DNA of 64,000 nt from Myxococcales bacterium (GCA_016706545.1 JADJJK010000006.1:53501-117500), one strand, 5' to 3'; counted from the stretch's first letter, positions 37,521 through 49,247 are shown. Notes: generated by a model from the sequence alone, not told the origin. Translations and numbers: made by a program.

Positions 37521-39236
37521 ATGGAATCGCCGTATCGGGGGGCCGCGGGCAGCGAGATGCTCGAGCGCGCGAGCAGCCGAGGGCTGGTGGACGAGGTGGT
37601 CTCGCAGTTCGCGGATTCGTTCGCCTTCCTGCGTGAGCTGGTGCAGAACGCCATCGACGCTGGCAGCCCCACGGTGGACGTGGAGATCTCGCACGATCCC
37701 GACGCCCGGCTCGCGCGCGTGGTGGTGCGCGATCGCGGCGAGGGCATGGATCGCGAGCTGCTGGAGGGGTCCTTGCTGGTGCTGTTTCGCTCCACCAAGG
37801 ACCAGGACGTCTCCAAGATCGGCAAGTTCGGCATCGGCTTTGCGTCGGTGCTGGCGGCCCGCCCGAACATCGTCATCGTCGAGACGTCGCGCGGCGGGCA
37901 GCGCTACACGCTGCACCTGTCGCCGGATCTCAGCTATCAGATCTTCGAGCCGGGGCCCTCGACGAGGACCGGCACCTCGGTGGAGCTCGAGATCCCCATC
38001 GCGGGCCTGGCCTTCACCCAGTTCGTGGCGCGCTGCCACGACGCGCTGCGGCGCTGGTGTCGGCACACGCTCGTGCCCATCCGCTTGCTGCTACGCCGCT
38101 GGCACACCGGCGAGCTGCACAACGAGTCGCTGCTGCCGCAGCTCGGGCACGGCCACGTCGGCGAGGACGGCAGGTTCGAGGTCCGGATCGACGCGCCGCT
38201 CGGGCTCGACGATGTCGTCGTCCAGGTCCACGGGGTCTCGGCCGATGGCTGCACCGAGGCGGTGGTGGGCCTGGTCCAGAAGGATCAGGTCCGCGCCAGC
38301 TTCTACAACCGAGGGCTCTTGCTGTACGAGTCCACCGTTGCCCTGGTCCCAGGCGTCACCTTCAAGGTGCTCGACGCGCGGCTGGGCCACACGCTGTCGC
38401 GCGATGACGTTCGGCGTGACGACGTGTTTCATCAGGCGATGGAGCTGGTGCGTCAGCTCGCGGAGCGCGACCTGCCCGCGGCGCTCGCGGACGAGCTGGC
38501 GCGCGCCGCGGCCAGCGACGGCGCGCGCTGGCGCGAGCTGTTCGATGCGGTGGACGCCGCCGGGCTGACCCTGACCGCTGACCAGTGGAGCTTCCCGCTG
38601 GCTGCGCCGCTAGCTGGCGCGCTGGCGCAGCGCGCTAGCGCGCTGCCGCGCCGGGTGTGGGCGACCGCCGCGCAGACGCCGCTGGTGGAGGCGCTCGCGG
38701 CCGCGGGCCTGCCGGTTCTGGGCCCGCTCGCCCCTGCGCTCCATGGCGCGGTGGAGCGGCGAAGTCGGCGCGAGCTGCGCATCGTCGAGCACGAGCTGAC
38801 CCTGGTCGAGCTGGCGCCGATGGACGCCGCGGACACCGCGCTCCTGGCGGCGCTCTCGGCGCTCCTGGCCCACGCCCACCGCGCGCCGCGCGAGCTGTGG
38901 TTGGCCTCCTTCCAGGGGGCGTTCGCGGCGGCGGCGTGGGTGACCGGAGGGCCGCGTCAGGCGCTGGTCGTGCTCGACGAGCGGCGCTGGGTGATCGAGC
39001 CAGCGCAGGCCTCCGGCAGCGCGTTCTCGCGCTGGGGCTCGCGCTCGATCGCGCTCAACGTCGGCGCGCGGCTCATCGATGCGGCGCGCCGACGCTCGCT
39101 GGCGGAGCCGCTGCAGGCCGCGGCCCTGCTGGCGCGCGCGATCTTGCTGCAACAGGAGGAGCTCGACGAGGCCGCGTCGCTGCGCCTGCTGGAGTACACG
39201 CTGGAGCGCCTGGCCCTGGGCGAGGAGCCCGCGTGA
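37521..39236 (+). CDS. HSP90-like GHKL ATPase
   Basis: This 571-residue protein is called from the ATG of MESPYRGAAG (GGAG four bases upstream); an in-frame ATG at 37464 is an alternative. The GHKL nucleotide-binding domain is complete: N box E39-LVQ-N43-AIDAG, G1 box D71-RGEGMD, a lid-like STKDQDVSKI, and G2 box G101-KFGIGF. A middle domain like that of HSP90/MutL follows (RASFYNRGLLLYEST, then RLGHTLSRDDV). The C-terminal third is Ala-rich and unrecognised. It is not HtpG, whose length and linker differ. It overlaps the next gene by 4 nt (GTGA), so the two proteins are probably made together. Confidence 0.87.
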   Translation: MESPYRGAAGSEMLERASSRGLVDEVVSQFADSFAFLRELVQNAIDAGSPTVDVEISHDPDARLARVVVRDRGEGMDRELLEGSLLVLFRSTKDQDVSKIGKFGIGFASVLAARPNIVIVETSRGGQRYTLHLSPDLSYQIFEPGPSTRTGTSVELEIPIAGLAFTQFVARCHDALRRWCRHTLVPIRLLLRRWHTGELHNESLLPQLGHGHVGEDGRFEVRIDAPLGLDDVVVQVHGVSADGCTEAVVGLVQKDQVRASFYNRGLLLYESTVALVPGVTFKVLDARLGHTLSRDDVRRDDVFHQAMELVRQLAERDLPAALADELARAAASDGARWRELFDAVDAAGLTLTADQWSFPLAAPLAGALAQRASALPRRVWATAAQTPLVEALAAAGLPVLGPLAPALHGAVERRSRRELRIVEHELTLVELAPMDAADTALLAALSALLAHAHRAPRELWLASFQGAFAAAAWVTGGPRQALVVLDERRWVIEPAQASGSAFSRWGSRSIALNVGARLIDAARRRSLAEPLQAAALLARAILLQQEELDEAASLRLLEYTLERLALGEEPA

Positions 39237-42200
39237 GCCGGCGGGCTCCACCTCCTGGCGCGCTGGTGGCCAGCGGCCACGTGCGCGTGGACGCGGCGCG
39301 CGCGCTCGTCAAGCTGCGCGCCTACCGGCTGGCCAACCCCGCCGACTGGATCCTCGAGGCGATCCGCGCCGCGGTGGGCTCCGGCGCCACCGCGATCGAG
39401 CTCGACGGGGACGCAGATGATGTCTGGCTGCGCTGGTGGGGGCCCGCGTGGTCGGCGGACAGCTTCCTGCACGTGCTCGATGACCTGGTCAGCCCCGAGG
39501 CCAGCGACCAGGTGTACCCGCGGCGGCTCCTGGGCTCCGCGATCAACAGCGCGCTGGGCCTTGGGCCGGCGTGGATCGACCTGGTGGCGGTGGAGGGCGA
39601 GCGCGCGTCCGCGGTGCGCTTCGCGCTGGGCCGCCCCGACGGCGCCGCGAGCGCAAACTCTGGCGACGAGCTGCGCCCGCTTGAGGCGGCGCCGGCGCCA
39701 GCGCCGCCGGCCGGACAGGATGGCCAGCGCCCGGCGGTGGTGTTGCACCTGCGGCGGCGAGCCAGCCTGGCCACGCTGGGGCGCTTCCTCTTCGGGGCCG
39801 AGCCGCCGGAGATCTCGGCGGCGCGGAGCGCCTGCGAGGACGTCGCGGCGCCCATGACGATCTGCGGCCGCGCGGTGGGCCGAGACGCTGGCAGCTCGGA
39901 CTTGCTGCGCTTGTCGCTGGGCCAAGGGCGCAGCTTCATCGCGGTGGTGACGCCCGCGGCCTCCCTGGCGCAGCAGCCTCCCGCGCGGCTGCAGGTCGCC
40001 GAGCTGGGCGTGCGGGTGGTCAGCGAGGAGTGGCGCGAGGCGCGCATCGACGCCGTGCAACGGATCTCGGGCATCGGGCTGCCGGTGCGGCTGCTGATCG
40101 ATGCAGACCGCGTGCCCACCAACGCGGCGCGCTCCCAGGTGGATGAGAGCGCGCATCTGGTGCGGACCGCCAAGGCGCGCGGCGCGGCGCTCCTGCCCGA
40201 GCTGGTGGCGCAGCTGGTGACCGCGGGCCTGGGCGCCGACGAGCTCGATCGAGCGCGGCTGCGCGAGGCCGCGCTGGCGATCCTGGCCTCGGCCATCGGC
40301 GGCGACGCCTGGGCGACGGACGTCTACCGGCTCGCGTCTCCGCTTTTGGAGCTGGCGCAGGCGCCGCTCCTGCGCAACGCGGTGGGGCAGTGGCGTCCGG
40401 TGCAGGCGCTGTGGCTCCGCCCGGTGTATCGCGGCCGCAAGCCGCTGCCCGCCGAGCTGGCGCCGTGGCTCGACACGCTGGCCTGGATGCCACCTGGCGA
40501 CTCCGCGGAGCGCCTGCTCGCCGGCGCCAACGGACACGCCCAGGCAGCGCGGGAGCTCGTGCGGCACGCGCGGCGCGCCAAGGCGGCGCGCGACCGGTTC
40601 TTCGAGCAGCCCGTGGTCCCGGCGCGGGTGACCGCGCACCCTGGGCAGCTCTTCGCGCGGGTGCTCGGCGACTCGACGGAGGCTCCGAGCGCAGCATCGA
40701 GCGAGGCTCCGAGCGCGGCATCGAGCGCGGTACCGAGCGCGGCGCCGACGATGGCTCCGAGCGCGGTGCCGGCGGCCTGGCTCACCGACGTCACCGGCGA
40801 GGTGTGCCTGATCGAGGGCTGGCAGACCGCGCGGCTCGCGCTGCTCCATCACGGGCGGCTTCTGGAGACGGTGCTGCTGGACACGCCGTTGCCCTTTGAC
40901 GCGGTCCTCGACTCCGCGCAGGTCTCACCGGATGTGGCGTGCCGCGCGGCGGAGCGCGACCCGGCCTGGGAGCACGTGGCGCGGGCGGCTCGCGGCGCCG
41001 CGGTGCAGGCGGTGGAGGCGCTGTGCGTGCGGACCGGCGCGGACGGGTGGAGCTTGGCGGCCGACTCGCTTCGCGCGCTGGTGCGCGCGGCGCAGTCCTC
41101 CATGCGGTCGCTCGGCGTCTCGCTGCACACGAACTCCACGCTGGCGCAGGCGCCCGTCTGGCCCACCCTGAGCGGAGGTTGGGTGAGCATCGCGGAGCTG
41201 CGGGTGGCTCGTGGCGTGGCCGTCGTCGAGCCGGAGCAGCCGATGCTCGCCCCGCGCGGTCGCCGCGTCGTGGTGGCCTCCGAGCTGGAGCGCTCGGTCC
41301 TGACCGGCTTGCTCGCCGCCACCACGCAGGTGGTGGCGTATCGACCGTTCAACGTGCAGCCAGCGATCGATCCAGGCCTCGCGCTGGCCCGGCGGCTGAT
41401 CGGCCAGCATCATGGCGCCGCCCTGGTGGTGCGCGAGTCCGGGCGCAGCGGCGCCATCTGCATCGCCGCCTCTGGCAGCGTGTCGCTCCATCACCGCGGG
41501 GCCTTCCTCGGGGAGCGAGCGCGCGAGCCCGCGCTGGTGCCCTGCGCGATCGCGGTGGACAGCGAGGGGCTGCTGCCGGACGCCTCGTGGCAGGCCGCGC
41601 TGGAGGGCGAGGACGCGGCGCTCGACGGGCTGGCGGCGTGGGAGCACCAGCTCTTCCTGGCGGCGGCGCAGGCGCTCTTGGGCGATGTCTCGGCCAACCT
41701 GCAGGTCTCGAACAAGCTGTCGCTAAAGGTCAAGCCGCGGCTGCTGTGGTGCGCGGTGCTCGCTCCGCTGGCTCCGCAGCAGCTAGAGCAGGTGCTCGGG
41801 GCCCAGCTGCTGTCGCGCCTGCGCCAGCAGCCGTTGTTTCGCCTCGTCGGGAAGGCGGAGCGCGTCTCGGCTGAGCAGGTGGCCGCGGCGTTTGGTGCGC
41901 GCCCGATCGCCATGATCTCGCCCGTGGAGGGCACCGTCTGGGAGGCCGTGGGCCAGGGCGCGCTCTTGCTCGCCGAGCGCGACGAGGCCCGGCTGGCTGG
42001 GCTGCTGGCTGGCTTGCCGGTGATCGACGGCACGCCGGAGCTGTCGCGACGACGCCGCGAGGCGCAGCGGGCCAGCCTTTTGGCCGCGCATCGCCAGAAG
42101 CCGCGGGTGCCGGTGCAACTGCCGCTGGAGTCGTTCGCCGTGGCGTTGCCGCCATGGCTGGGCAGCGGGGTCATCGGCGCGCCGCTCACGCCGCTGGCCG

Positions 42201-43723
42201 GCGGCATGGAGGTCACGGTGTTGGTCGAGGAGCGAGTTGTGCTGTGGTTCTCCTTGCCGCAGGAGCTGCCGCTGGTCGCGGTCCTGGAGCTGTCTCCTGC
42301 AAACTTCACCGACGATTGGTCTGCGGTGGCCGAGCCCGCGCGCGGTCGGATGATCTCCCATCTGCAGACGGCGGCGCAGCGCTGGCTCTTGACGTTGGTG
42401 CGCGCCAACCCGGTGGCGCTGGTGGAGACCCCCACGTGCCGGCTGGCGCTGCACGCCTGGGTACGCCGCCAGCGGTTCTTTGCGGCGAGGGCGCCGGGGC
42501 TGTTCGCGCAGCCGCGACGAGCCGCCTCCTTGCCGGGGGTGCCCGGGATGCTCGAGTCCTTGCGTCAGATGGCGGCGTGGCGCAGCTTGCGCGGCGAGCG
42601 CGTCTCGCTGGCCGCCGCCGAGCACGGCGGCCAGGTCCGCGTGGCGCGCTGGTCTGCCCCGTGGCTTGGCCCAGCCGACGGAGAAGCCGCGCACTCGCTC
42701 GACGGCACGGTGCTCGCCCTCACCGACCACGCTGGGGGCTCGGAGAGCTGCCATGAGCTCATCGAGGAGCTCTCGCCAGAGCTGACGCTCGACGTCACCG
42801 ACGAGGTGGCGCGCCTGCAGGCCCGGCGTCGGGAGGCGCTGCAGCGCGCCGCGCACCTCGGCGCGCCAGCGGACGAGCAGCCGTCGCCGCGCTCCTTCGA
42901 GGACGCCGCGGCGCAGGGGCACGACCTGACCCGCCCGGCCACCGCGTCGCCCCCGAGCCTGTCACCGCTTCGCCCGCTGCCGGGGGTGGATTCGCCGTCG
43001 CGGCGGATGCTCCGCGAGCTGGGCCTCCTGGGCGGGGCGCCGGGGCCGTCGCGGGACCCGGAGACCTTCACGGCCTCGTCGCTGCCAGAGGGCCAGGCTG
43101 GGCGCTCCGCCGCGGCGTCCCGTCGACCCGAAGAGGTTCGCATTCCGCCGTTGCCGGTGCGGCCGTGGCGGGGCGCGTCGCCACCGTCGGCGTCGCCGTC
43201 GGTGTCAACGTCGTCGGTGCCAACGCCAACGTCGGCGTCGTCGCCGGCGCCGTCTTTCTTTGGCCACGTCCCCGCCGCAGGCGCAGGCGCGGCGCCCGCT
43301 GCGGAGCCGGTTCACGCCCTGTCCAAGCTCGCTGCGAGCATCGCGTCACGGTTGCATGAGCTGTGCGGTCGCGCGCTGTCGTTCTCCAGCTTCGCCATCG
43401 TCGCAGATCGAAAGGCGCCTGCGCTCATGGTCTCCGGTGACCTCATCGAGTTCGCGGGCCAGGCGCCGCAGCTCTTGACCCTGGCGCGCGCGTTCGAGCT
43501 GCGCCAGCCCAAGGCCGCCTCCGGCATCGACGCCGTGCTGGCCTACCTGACCTCGGAGCTCAACCGCGCGCACACCGCCGTCACCGACGCGCATGAGCTG
43601 CACGTGTTGCTGGAGGTGCTGGCGCGGCCAGCCGATCTGGCCACGCCGCCGGTCCCTTTGGCCTCCGCGGTGGCCGCGGAGGCGACGCCTGGCGGCAGCC
43701 CGGCGCCGCGCGGCCCTACTTGA
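39233..43723 (+). CDS. Very large protein, apparently a degenerate GHKL/HSP90-like partner
   Basis: This 1496-residue protein starts at the GTG overlapping the previous stop. The first 200 residues look like a decayed GHKL domain: an N-box-like helix E42-AIR-A46 (the Mg/ATP Asn replaced by Ala) followed by GSGATAIELDG, no clear G1 box, and a G2-like RRLLGSAINSALG. Further on, LIDADRVPTNAARSQVDES parallels the LSRDDV region of the upstream ATPase. Residues about 490-520 and 1300-1400 are Ala/Ser/Pro-rich and come from tandem repeats. There is no signal peptide or membrane segment. The last 120 residues form a separate helical domain. I recognise no family. Its stop overlaps the convergent FKBP gene by 8 bases. 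Confidence 0.75.
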   Translation: MSRRAPPPGALVASGHVRVDAARALVKLRAYRLANPADWILEAIRAAVGSGATAIELDGDADDVWLRWWGPAWSADSFLHVLDDLVSPEASDQVYPRRLLGSAINSALGLGPAWIDLVAVEGERASAVRFALGRPDGAASANSGDELRPLEAAPAPAPPAGQDGQRPAVVLHLRRRASLATLGRFLFGAEPPEISAARSACEDVAAPMTICGRAVGRDAGSSDLLRLSLGQGRSFIAVVTPAASLAQQPPARLQVAELGVRVVSEEWREARIDAVQRISGIGLPVRLLIDADRVPTNAARSQVDESAHLVRTAKARGAALLPELVAQLVTAGLGADELDRARLREAALAILASAIGGDAWATDVYRLASPLLELAQAPLLRNAVGQWRPVQALWLRPVYRGRKPLPAELAPWLDTLAWMPPGDSAERLLAGANGHAQAARELVRHARRAKAARDRFFEQPVVPARVTAHPGQLFARVLGDSTEAPSAASSEAPSAASSAVPSAAPTMAPSAVPAAWLTDVTGEVCLIEGWQTARLALLHHGRLLETVLLDTPLPFDAVLDSAQVSPDVACRAAERDPAWEHVARAARGAAVQAVEALCVRTGADGWSLAADSLRALVRAAQSSMRSLGVSLHTNSTLAQAPVWPTLSGGWVSIAELRVARGVAVVEPEQPMLAPRGRRVVVASELERSVLTGLLAATTQVVAYRPFNVQPAIDPGLALARRLIGQHHGAALVVRESGRSGAICIAASGSVSLHHRGAFLGERAREPALVPCAIAVDSEGLLPDASWQAALEGEDAALDGLAAWEHQLFLAAAQALLGDVSANLQVSNKLSLKVKPRLLWCAVLAPLAPQQLEQVLGAQLLSRLRQQPLFRLVGKAERVSAEQVAAAFGARPIAMISPVEGTVWEAVGQGALLLAERDEARLAGLLAGLPVIDGTPELSRRRREAQRASLLAAHRQKPRVPVQLPLESFAVALPPWLGSGVIGAPLTPLAGGMEVTVLVEERVVLWFSLPQELPLVAVLELSPANFTDDWSAVAEPARGRMISHLQTAAQRWLLTLVRANPVALVETPTCRLALHAWVRRQRFFAARAPGLFAQPRRAASLPGVPGMLESLRQMAAWRSLRGERVSLAAAEHGGQVRVARWSAPWLGPADGEAAHSLDGTVLALTDHAGGSESCHELIEELSPELTLDVTDEVARLQARRREALQRAAHLGAPADEQPSPRSFEDAAAQGHDLTRPATASPPSLSPLRPLPGVDSPSRRMLRELGLLGGAPGPSRDPETFTASSLPEGQAGRSAAASRRPEEVRIPPLPVRPWRGASPPSASPSVSTSSVPTPTSASSPAPSFFGHVPAAGAGAAPAAEPVHALSKLAASIASRLHELCGRALSFSSFAIVADRKAPALMVSGDLIEFAGQAPQLLTLARAFELRQPKAASGIDAVLAYLTSELNRAHTAVTDAHELHVLLEVLARPADLATPPVPLASAVAAEATPGGSPAPRGPT

Positions 43724-44072
43724 CGCCGAGCAGCTCGACGGCGAACAGCAGCGTGGCGCCCCCGGGGATGACCCCGCCTGCGCCGCGCGCGCCATAACCC
43801 AGCTCCGGCGGGATCCGCAGCAGGCGCTTGCCGCCCACCTGCATGCTGGCCACGCCTTCGTCCCAGCCCTTGATCACGCGGCCCAGGCCAAGCGGGAACT
43901 CGAACGGATCGCCGCGATCGACGGAGCTGTCGAACTTCTTGCCTTGCTGGCCGTTGTCCCATAGCCAGCCGGTGTAGTGCATGACGCAGGTTTGTCCCTT
44001 GGCCGGTTGCGCGCCGGTGCCGACCTGGGTGTCTTCGATCTCTAGCCCACTGGGGGTCTTGGTGAACGCCAT
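43716..44072 (-). CDS. FKBP-type peptidyl-prolyl cis-trans isomerase
   Basis: This 118-residue single-domain FKBP has the active-site residues in order: CVMHYTGWL, KFDSSVDRGDPFEFPLG, VIKGWDEGV, LLRIPPELGYG and TLLFAVELLGV. It has no signal peptide, so it is cytosolic. It catalyses proline isomerisation during folding. The gene converges on the 1496-residue protein and their stop codons overlap, so co-regulation through antisense reading is possible. It may simply be a neighbour of the chaperone-like pair. Confidence 0.95.
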   Translation of the reverse strand: MAFTKTPSGLEIEDTQVGTGAQPAKGQTCVMHYTGWLWDNGQQGKKFDSSVDRGDPFEFPLGLGRVIKGWDEGVASMQVGGKRLLRIPPELGYGARGAGGVIPGGATLLFAVELLGVK

Positions 44073-44122
44073 CGCGCGACTATAAAGCCACTGCGGCGCG
44101 GGTGGGGCGGCTCGCCGAGTTT

Positions 44123-46878
<2,756 letters not shown>

Positions 46879-46918
46879 AGCCTGCCTTTGGTTGGCCTTG
46901 GTGTCTTGGAGTCTCGCC

Positions 46919-47482
46919 TCAGTTGCCGGCGCGACCGGCGCCTCGACCTGCGCCAGGGCCGCGGCGTCCCTTGTGGCCAACCTTGCCGAAGCCGCCGCGG
47001 CGGTGATGATCCCGCACGCCCACCTTGAACTCCGCTGGCGACAGCATGCCATCGCGGTTGGTGTCGAGCTGCTGGAAGTGCTCGGTCATCTTCTGGTCCA
47101 TCATCTTCTCGCGCTCGGCGTCATCGAGCTTGCCGTCGCGGTTGCTGTCGAACTGGGTCAGCATCTGCTGGTGCGCCGCTGCGCGCCGCGCCTGCATCGC
47201 CTTGTGCGCCTCGGCGCGCTCGGCGTCATCGAGCTTGCCGTCGCGGTTGCGATCGAACTCCTTTAGCACCTCCTCCGGGGGGCCGCCGAAGCCACCAGGG
47301 CCGCCGAAGCCGCCGGGGCCGCCAGGGCCGCCGGGGCCGCCCGGGCCACCAAGACCCAGCGGGCAACCGGCAGCACCAGGTCCGGGGCCGGGACCACCAG
47401 GGCCTTGCGCGGAGGCGACCGCGGCGGAGGCGAGCAGAGCAAAAGCGGACATCGCGAGCGTGAGCTTGTTCATCTTCAACAT
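46919..47482 (-). CDS. Secreted EF-hand calcium-binding protein
   Basis: This 187-residue protein has a strong ribosome-binding site (AAGGAGGA five bases before the ATG) and a Sec signal ending AVASAQ. A Gly/Pro-rich stretch with many GGPGG-type units follows (about 27-67). Three EF-hand loops then occur: DRNRDGKLDDAE, DSNRDGKLDDAE and DTNRDGMLSPAE. The basic, Gly-rich tail ends GRGAGRAGN. It is likely to bind Ca2+ in the periplasm or outside the cell. It lies 40 bp upstream of the histidine kinase on the same strand, so it might be its sensor partner, but this is only positional. Confidence 0.88.
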   Translation of the reverse strand: MLKMNKLTLAMSAFALLASAAVASAQGPGGPGPGPGAAGCPLGLGGPGGPGGPGGPGGFGGPGGFGGPPEEVLKEFDRNRDGKLDDAERAEAHKAMQARRAAAHQQMLTQFDSNRDGKLDDAEREKMMDQKMTEHFQQLDTNRDGMLSPAEFKVGVRDHHRRGGFGKVGHKGRRGPGAGRGAGRAGN

Positions 47483-47664
47483 GGGGTCCTCCTTGGTGGA
47501 CAACCCGGAACAAAAGCAAGCGTCGTGCCGCATTGTAAGCATCTTGAATTGCTGCCGAGGATTCAGGCCTCTGCGAAATCCGCAGCACCAACCTGCGGTC
47601 TTTGCGGGTCCTCTTGCGCAGGCTGCAGGCCTGGCGCGAGCTTTGGCCAAGCCAAGGCTCGAGG

Positions 47665-48756
47665 CTAGCCGGAGTCTGGCTCGCCGTCGCTGACGAACAA
47701 CCGCTGCCTGACCCGCTGGTGCTGGCGCGCCTTGTACGCCTCGTGGCTGCAGTCGCCGGTCTCGTTCTGGAGCGCGGTCTGCTTGTCGGCGACCTGGAAC
47801 TCGGTCAGCGCAAAGACCACGTGCGAGAGCTGCGAGCGCTCGCCGTTGCCCCCGCGCGGGGTCAGCCGCTCCAGCCGCAGCGGCAGGTCCGCGACGAAGT
47901 TGACGATGCGGTAGCTGGCGCCGGAGAACTCGTTCATCGGCGCGCGCTCTGGCCGTGAGCGCCTGTTGTGGGCGATGGGCCGGCCCGCGCGGATCGCCTC
48001 GGAAGCATGCACCAGCGAGTCCAGGTCGATGAGGTCGTTCACCGACTCGCCGGGCACCACATAGTTGAACGGGATGAGCTGCCGCATCAACGTCGCCAGC
48101 GTCGGCAAGAGGTCCTCTCGGCGGGACACGATCAGGCGGAACCGCAGCTTGTCGTAGATGTTGGCAGCCAGCGTCGAGCGCTTGGCCAGGAGCTTGGTGA
48201 TCTGCGAGTCGAGCGGCTTGCGGCTCCACTCGAACTCCGCGATGGGGGCGCCAGCAGCGCGGAGCTGCTCCACCACCTGCATCACCTTGAGCTCGATCTC
48301 CCGGAAGATGAAGTCGTCGGAGACGGAGACCTTGAGCAGCGCGGCGCGGCCATTGATGTGGTGGATGATGTGCATCACCTTGAGCACCACGCAGGCCCAG
48401 CGCTGGTGCGGCCCCTGCCGGGACGCCATGAGCAAGAGGTCGCGCGCCGCCACGCTGTCCGCGACGTCATCAGGGATCGCCATCGAGAACGCGCGCGTCA
48501 GGTACTCCACCGCATCCAGGCGGATGTCTTCGAGCCGCTCCATCTCCTCGGCGGAGTCGGGATCGAACTCGTTGAGGCGCAGGAACCTGTCTACTTCGGC
48601 GTGATCGCGAAAGTTCAAGGAGTGCCAGTCGATGACGGACTCACCGCTGAGCAGGAGACGAACAGCGTCGATGTCAGCCAGCGTTAGGTCAGCGAACGCT
48701 GCTGGCACGCCGACCGCAGGAAGGACGCCGGTGGCGCGAGGTTCGCGTACAGACAC
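47665..48756 (-). CDS. Conserved unknown protein, possibly RelA/SpoT-like (TIGR04552-type)
   Basis: This is a 363-residue cytosolic protein. I use the GTG at 48756; the frame also has a GTG at 48801. The order of motifs (a helical N-terminal half with LEDIRLDAVEYLTRAF, then SRKPLDSQITKLLAKRSTLA and YDKLRFRLIVSRREDLLPTL) recalls the synthetase domain of ppGpp enzymes, where Y..I.D..GxR is followed by conserved acidic residues. From memory it fits the deltaproteobacterial family TIGR04552. The nucleotide-binding residues cannot be confirmed by eye, so ppGpp synthesis is only a hypothesis. Confidence 0.7.
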   Translation of the reverse strand: MSVREPRATGVLPAVGVPAAFADLTLADIDAVRLLLSGESVIDWHSLNFRDHAEVDRFLRLNEFDPDSAEEMERLEDIRLDAVEYLTRAFSMAIPDDVADSVAARDLLLMASRQGPHQRWACVVLKVMHIIHHINGRAALLKVSVSDDFIFREIELKVMQVVEQLRAAGAPIAEFEWSRKPLDSQITKLLAKRSTLAANIYDKLRFRLIVSRREDLLPTLATLMRQLIPFNYVVPGESVNDLIDLDSLVHASEAIRAGRPIAHNRRSRPERAPMNEFSGASYRIVNFVADLPLRLERLTPRGGNGERSQLSHVVFALTEFQVADKQTALQNETGDCSHEAYKARQHQRVRQRLFVSDGEPDSG

Positions 48757-48837
48757 GCTGTGAGCATACCGCCAATCGCGTGCCACAGGCTCGCGAATCA
48801 CGGCTCTCGGCGCAATGACCGATCTCCGGCGCCTGGA

Positions 48838-48935
48838 CGGCGCTCGGTCAGCGCTCGGTCGGCGCCTGGTCGGCGCTCGGTCAGCGCTCGGGTCGGCGGC
48901 CGGTCTGCGCTTGGTCGGCGCCCGTCAGCGGCCGG
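48838..48935. repeat. Tandem array of GCGCTCGGTC-type units
   Basis: About nine imperfect copies of a 10-12-base unit (GGCGCTCGGTCA/GG) lie upstream of the TIGR04552-type gene. The copies vary in sequence and length and have no unique spacers, which rules out CRISPR. They are noncoding. Confidence 0.75.
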
Positions 48936-49002
48936 CCTGCACGTAGGTGCGACTCTCAACCCGGGCAACCCAGGCGCCCCGCGCCTGCGCTGGCCCGCAG
49001 GG

Positions 49003-49086
49003 TCAGCGGCGGTTCATGAACAGGGTCTTGGCAAACAACGTGGAGGCGACGGCGACGGCGACCAAGTTTCCGATGACGGCGAGCAT
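49003..49086 (-). CDS. Possible small membrane protein, 27 residues or more
   Basis: From ATG 49086 the frame encodes a single hydrophobic helix (MLAVIGNLVAVAVASTLFAK, then TLFMNRR) and a stop. The same frame stays open upstream with plausible protein (NPLQSDGLFSGHCRRALPRF) to a TTG at 49146 and on into the repeat array, where it loses meaning. It lies just downstream of the ABC1 kinase on the same strand. It could be a real micro-protein, or the remains of a longer gene whose start was displaced by repeat expansion. No good ribosome-binding site is seen. Confidence 0.3.
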   Translation of the reverse strand: MLAVIGNLVAVAVASTLFAKTLFMNRR

Positions 49087-49162
49087 GCTGGCGAATCGTG
49101 GCAAGGCTCGGCGGCAGTGTCCAGAAAACAGCCCGTCAGATTGCAACGGGTTGCGCTTTTCG

Positions 49163-49247
49163 ATGGTCGGTCGACGGTGGTCGACGGTCGGTCGATGGTC
49201 GGTCGACGGTCGGTCGACGGTCGGTTGACGGTCGGTCGACGGGCGCT
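49163..49247. repeat. GGTCGACGGTCGGTCGAC tandem repeat
   Basis: A dense array of GGTCGAC/GGTCGAT units sits next to the stop codon of the ABC1 kinase gene. Because GTCGAC is palindromic, the array can also fold into many alternative hairpins. It is noncoding. Together with the array at 48838 it makes the 495-bp gap 48757-49251 mostly repetitive. Confidence 0.8.

Noticed and set aside
38957..40852. Minus-strand frame of 631 codons opposite the GHKL operon
   Set aside because: Arg/His/Gln-rich shadow without domains.
48838..49247. Repeat arrays considered as a CRISPR
   Set aside because: Units are 7-12 bases, contiguous and without unique spacers, and no cas gene is present.
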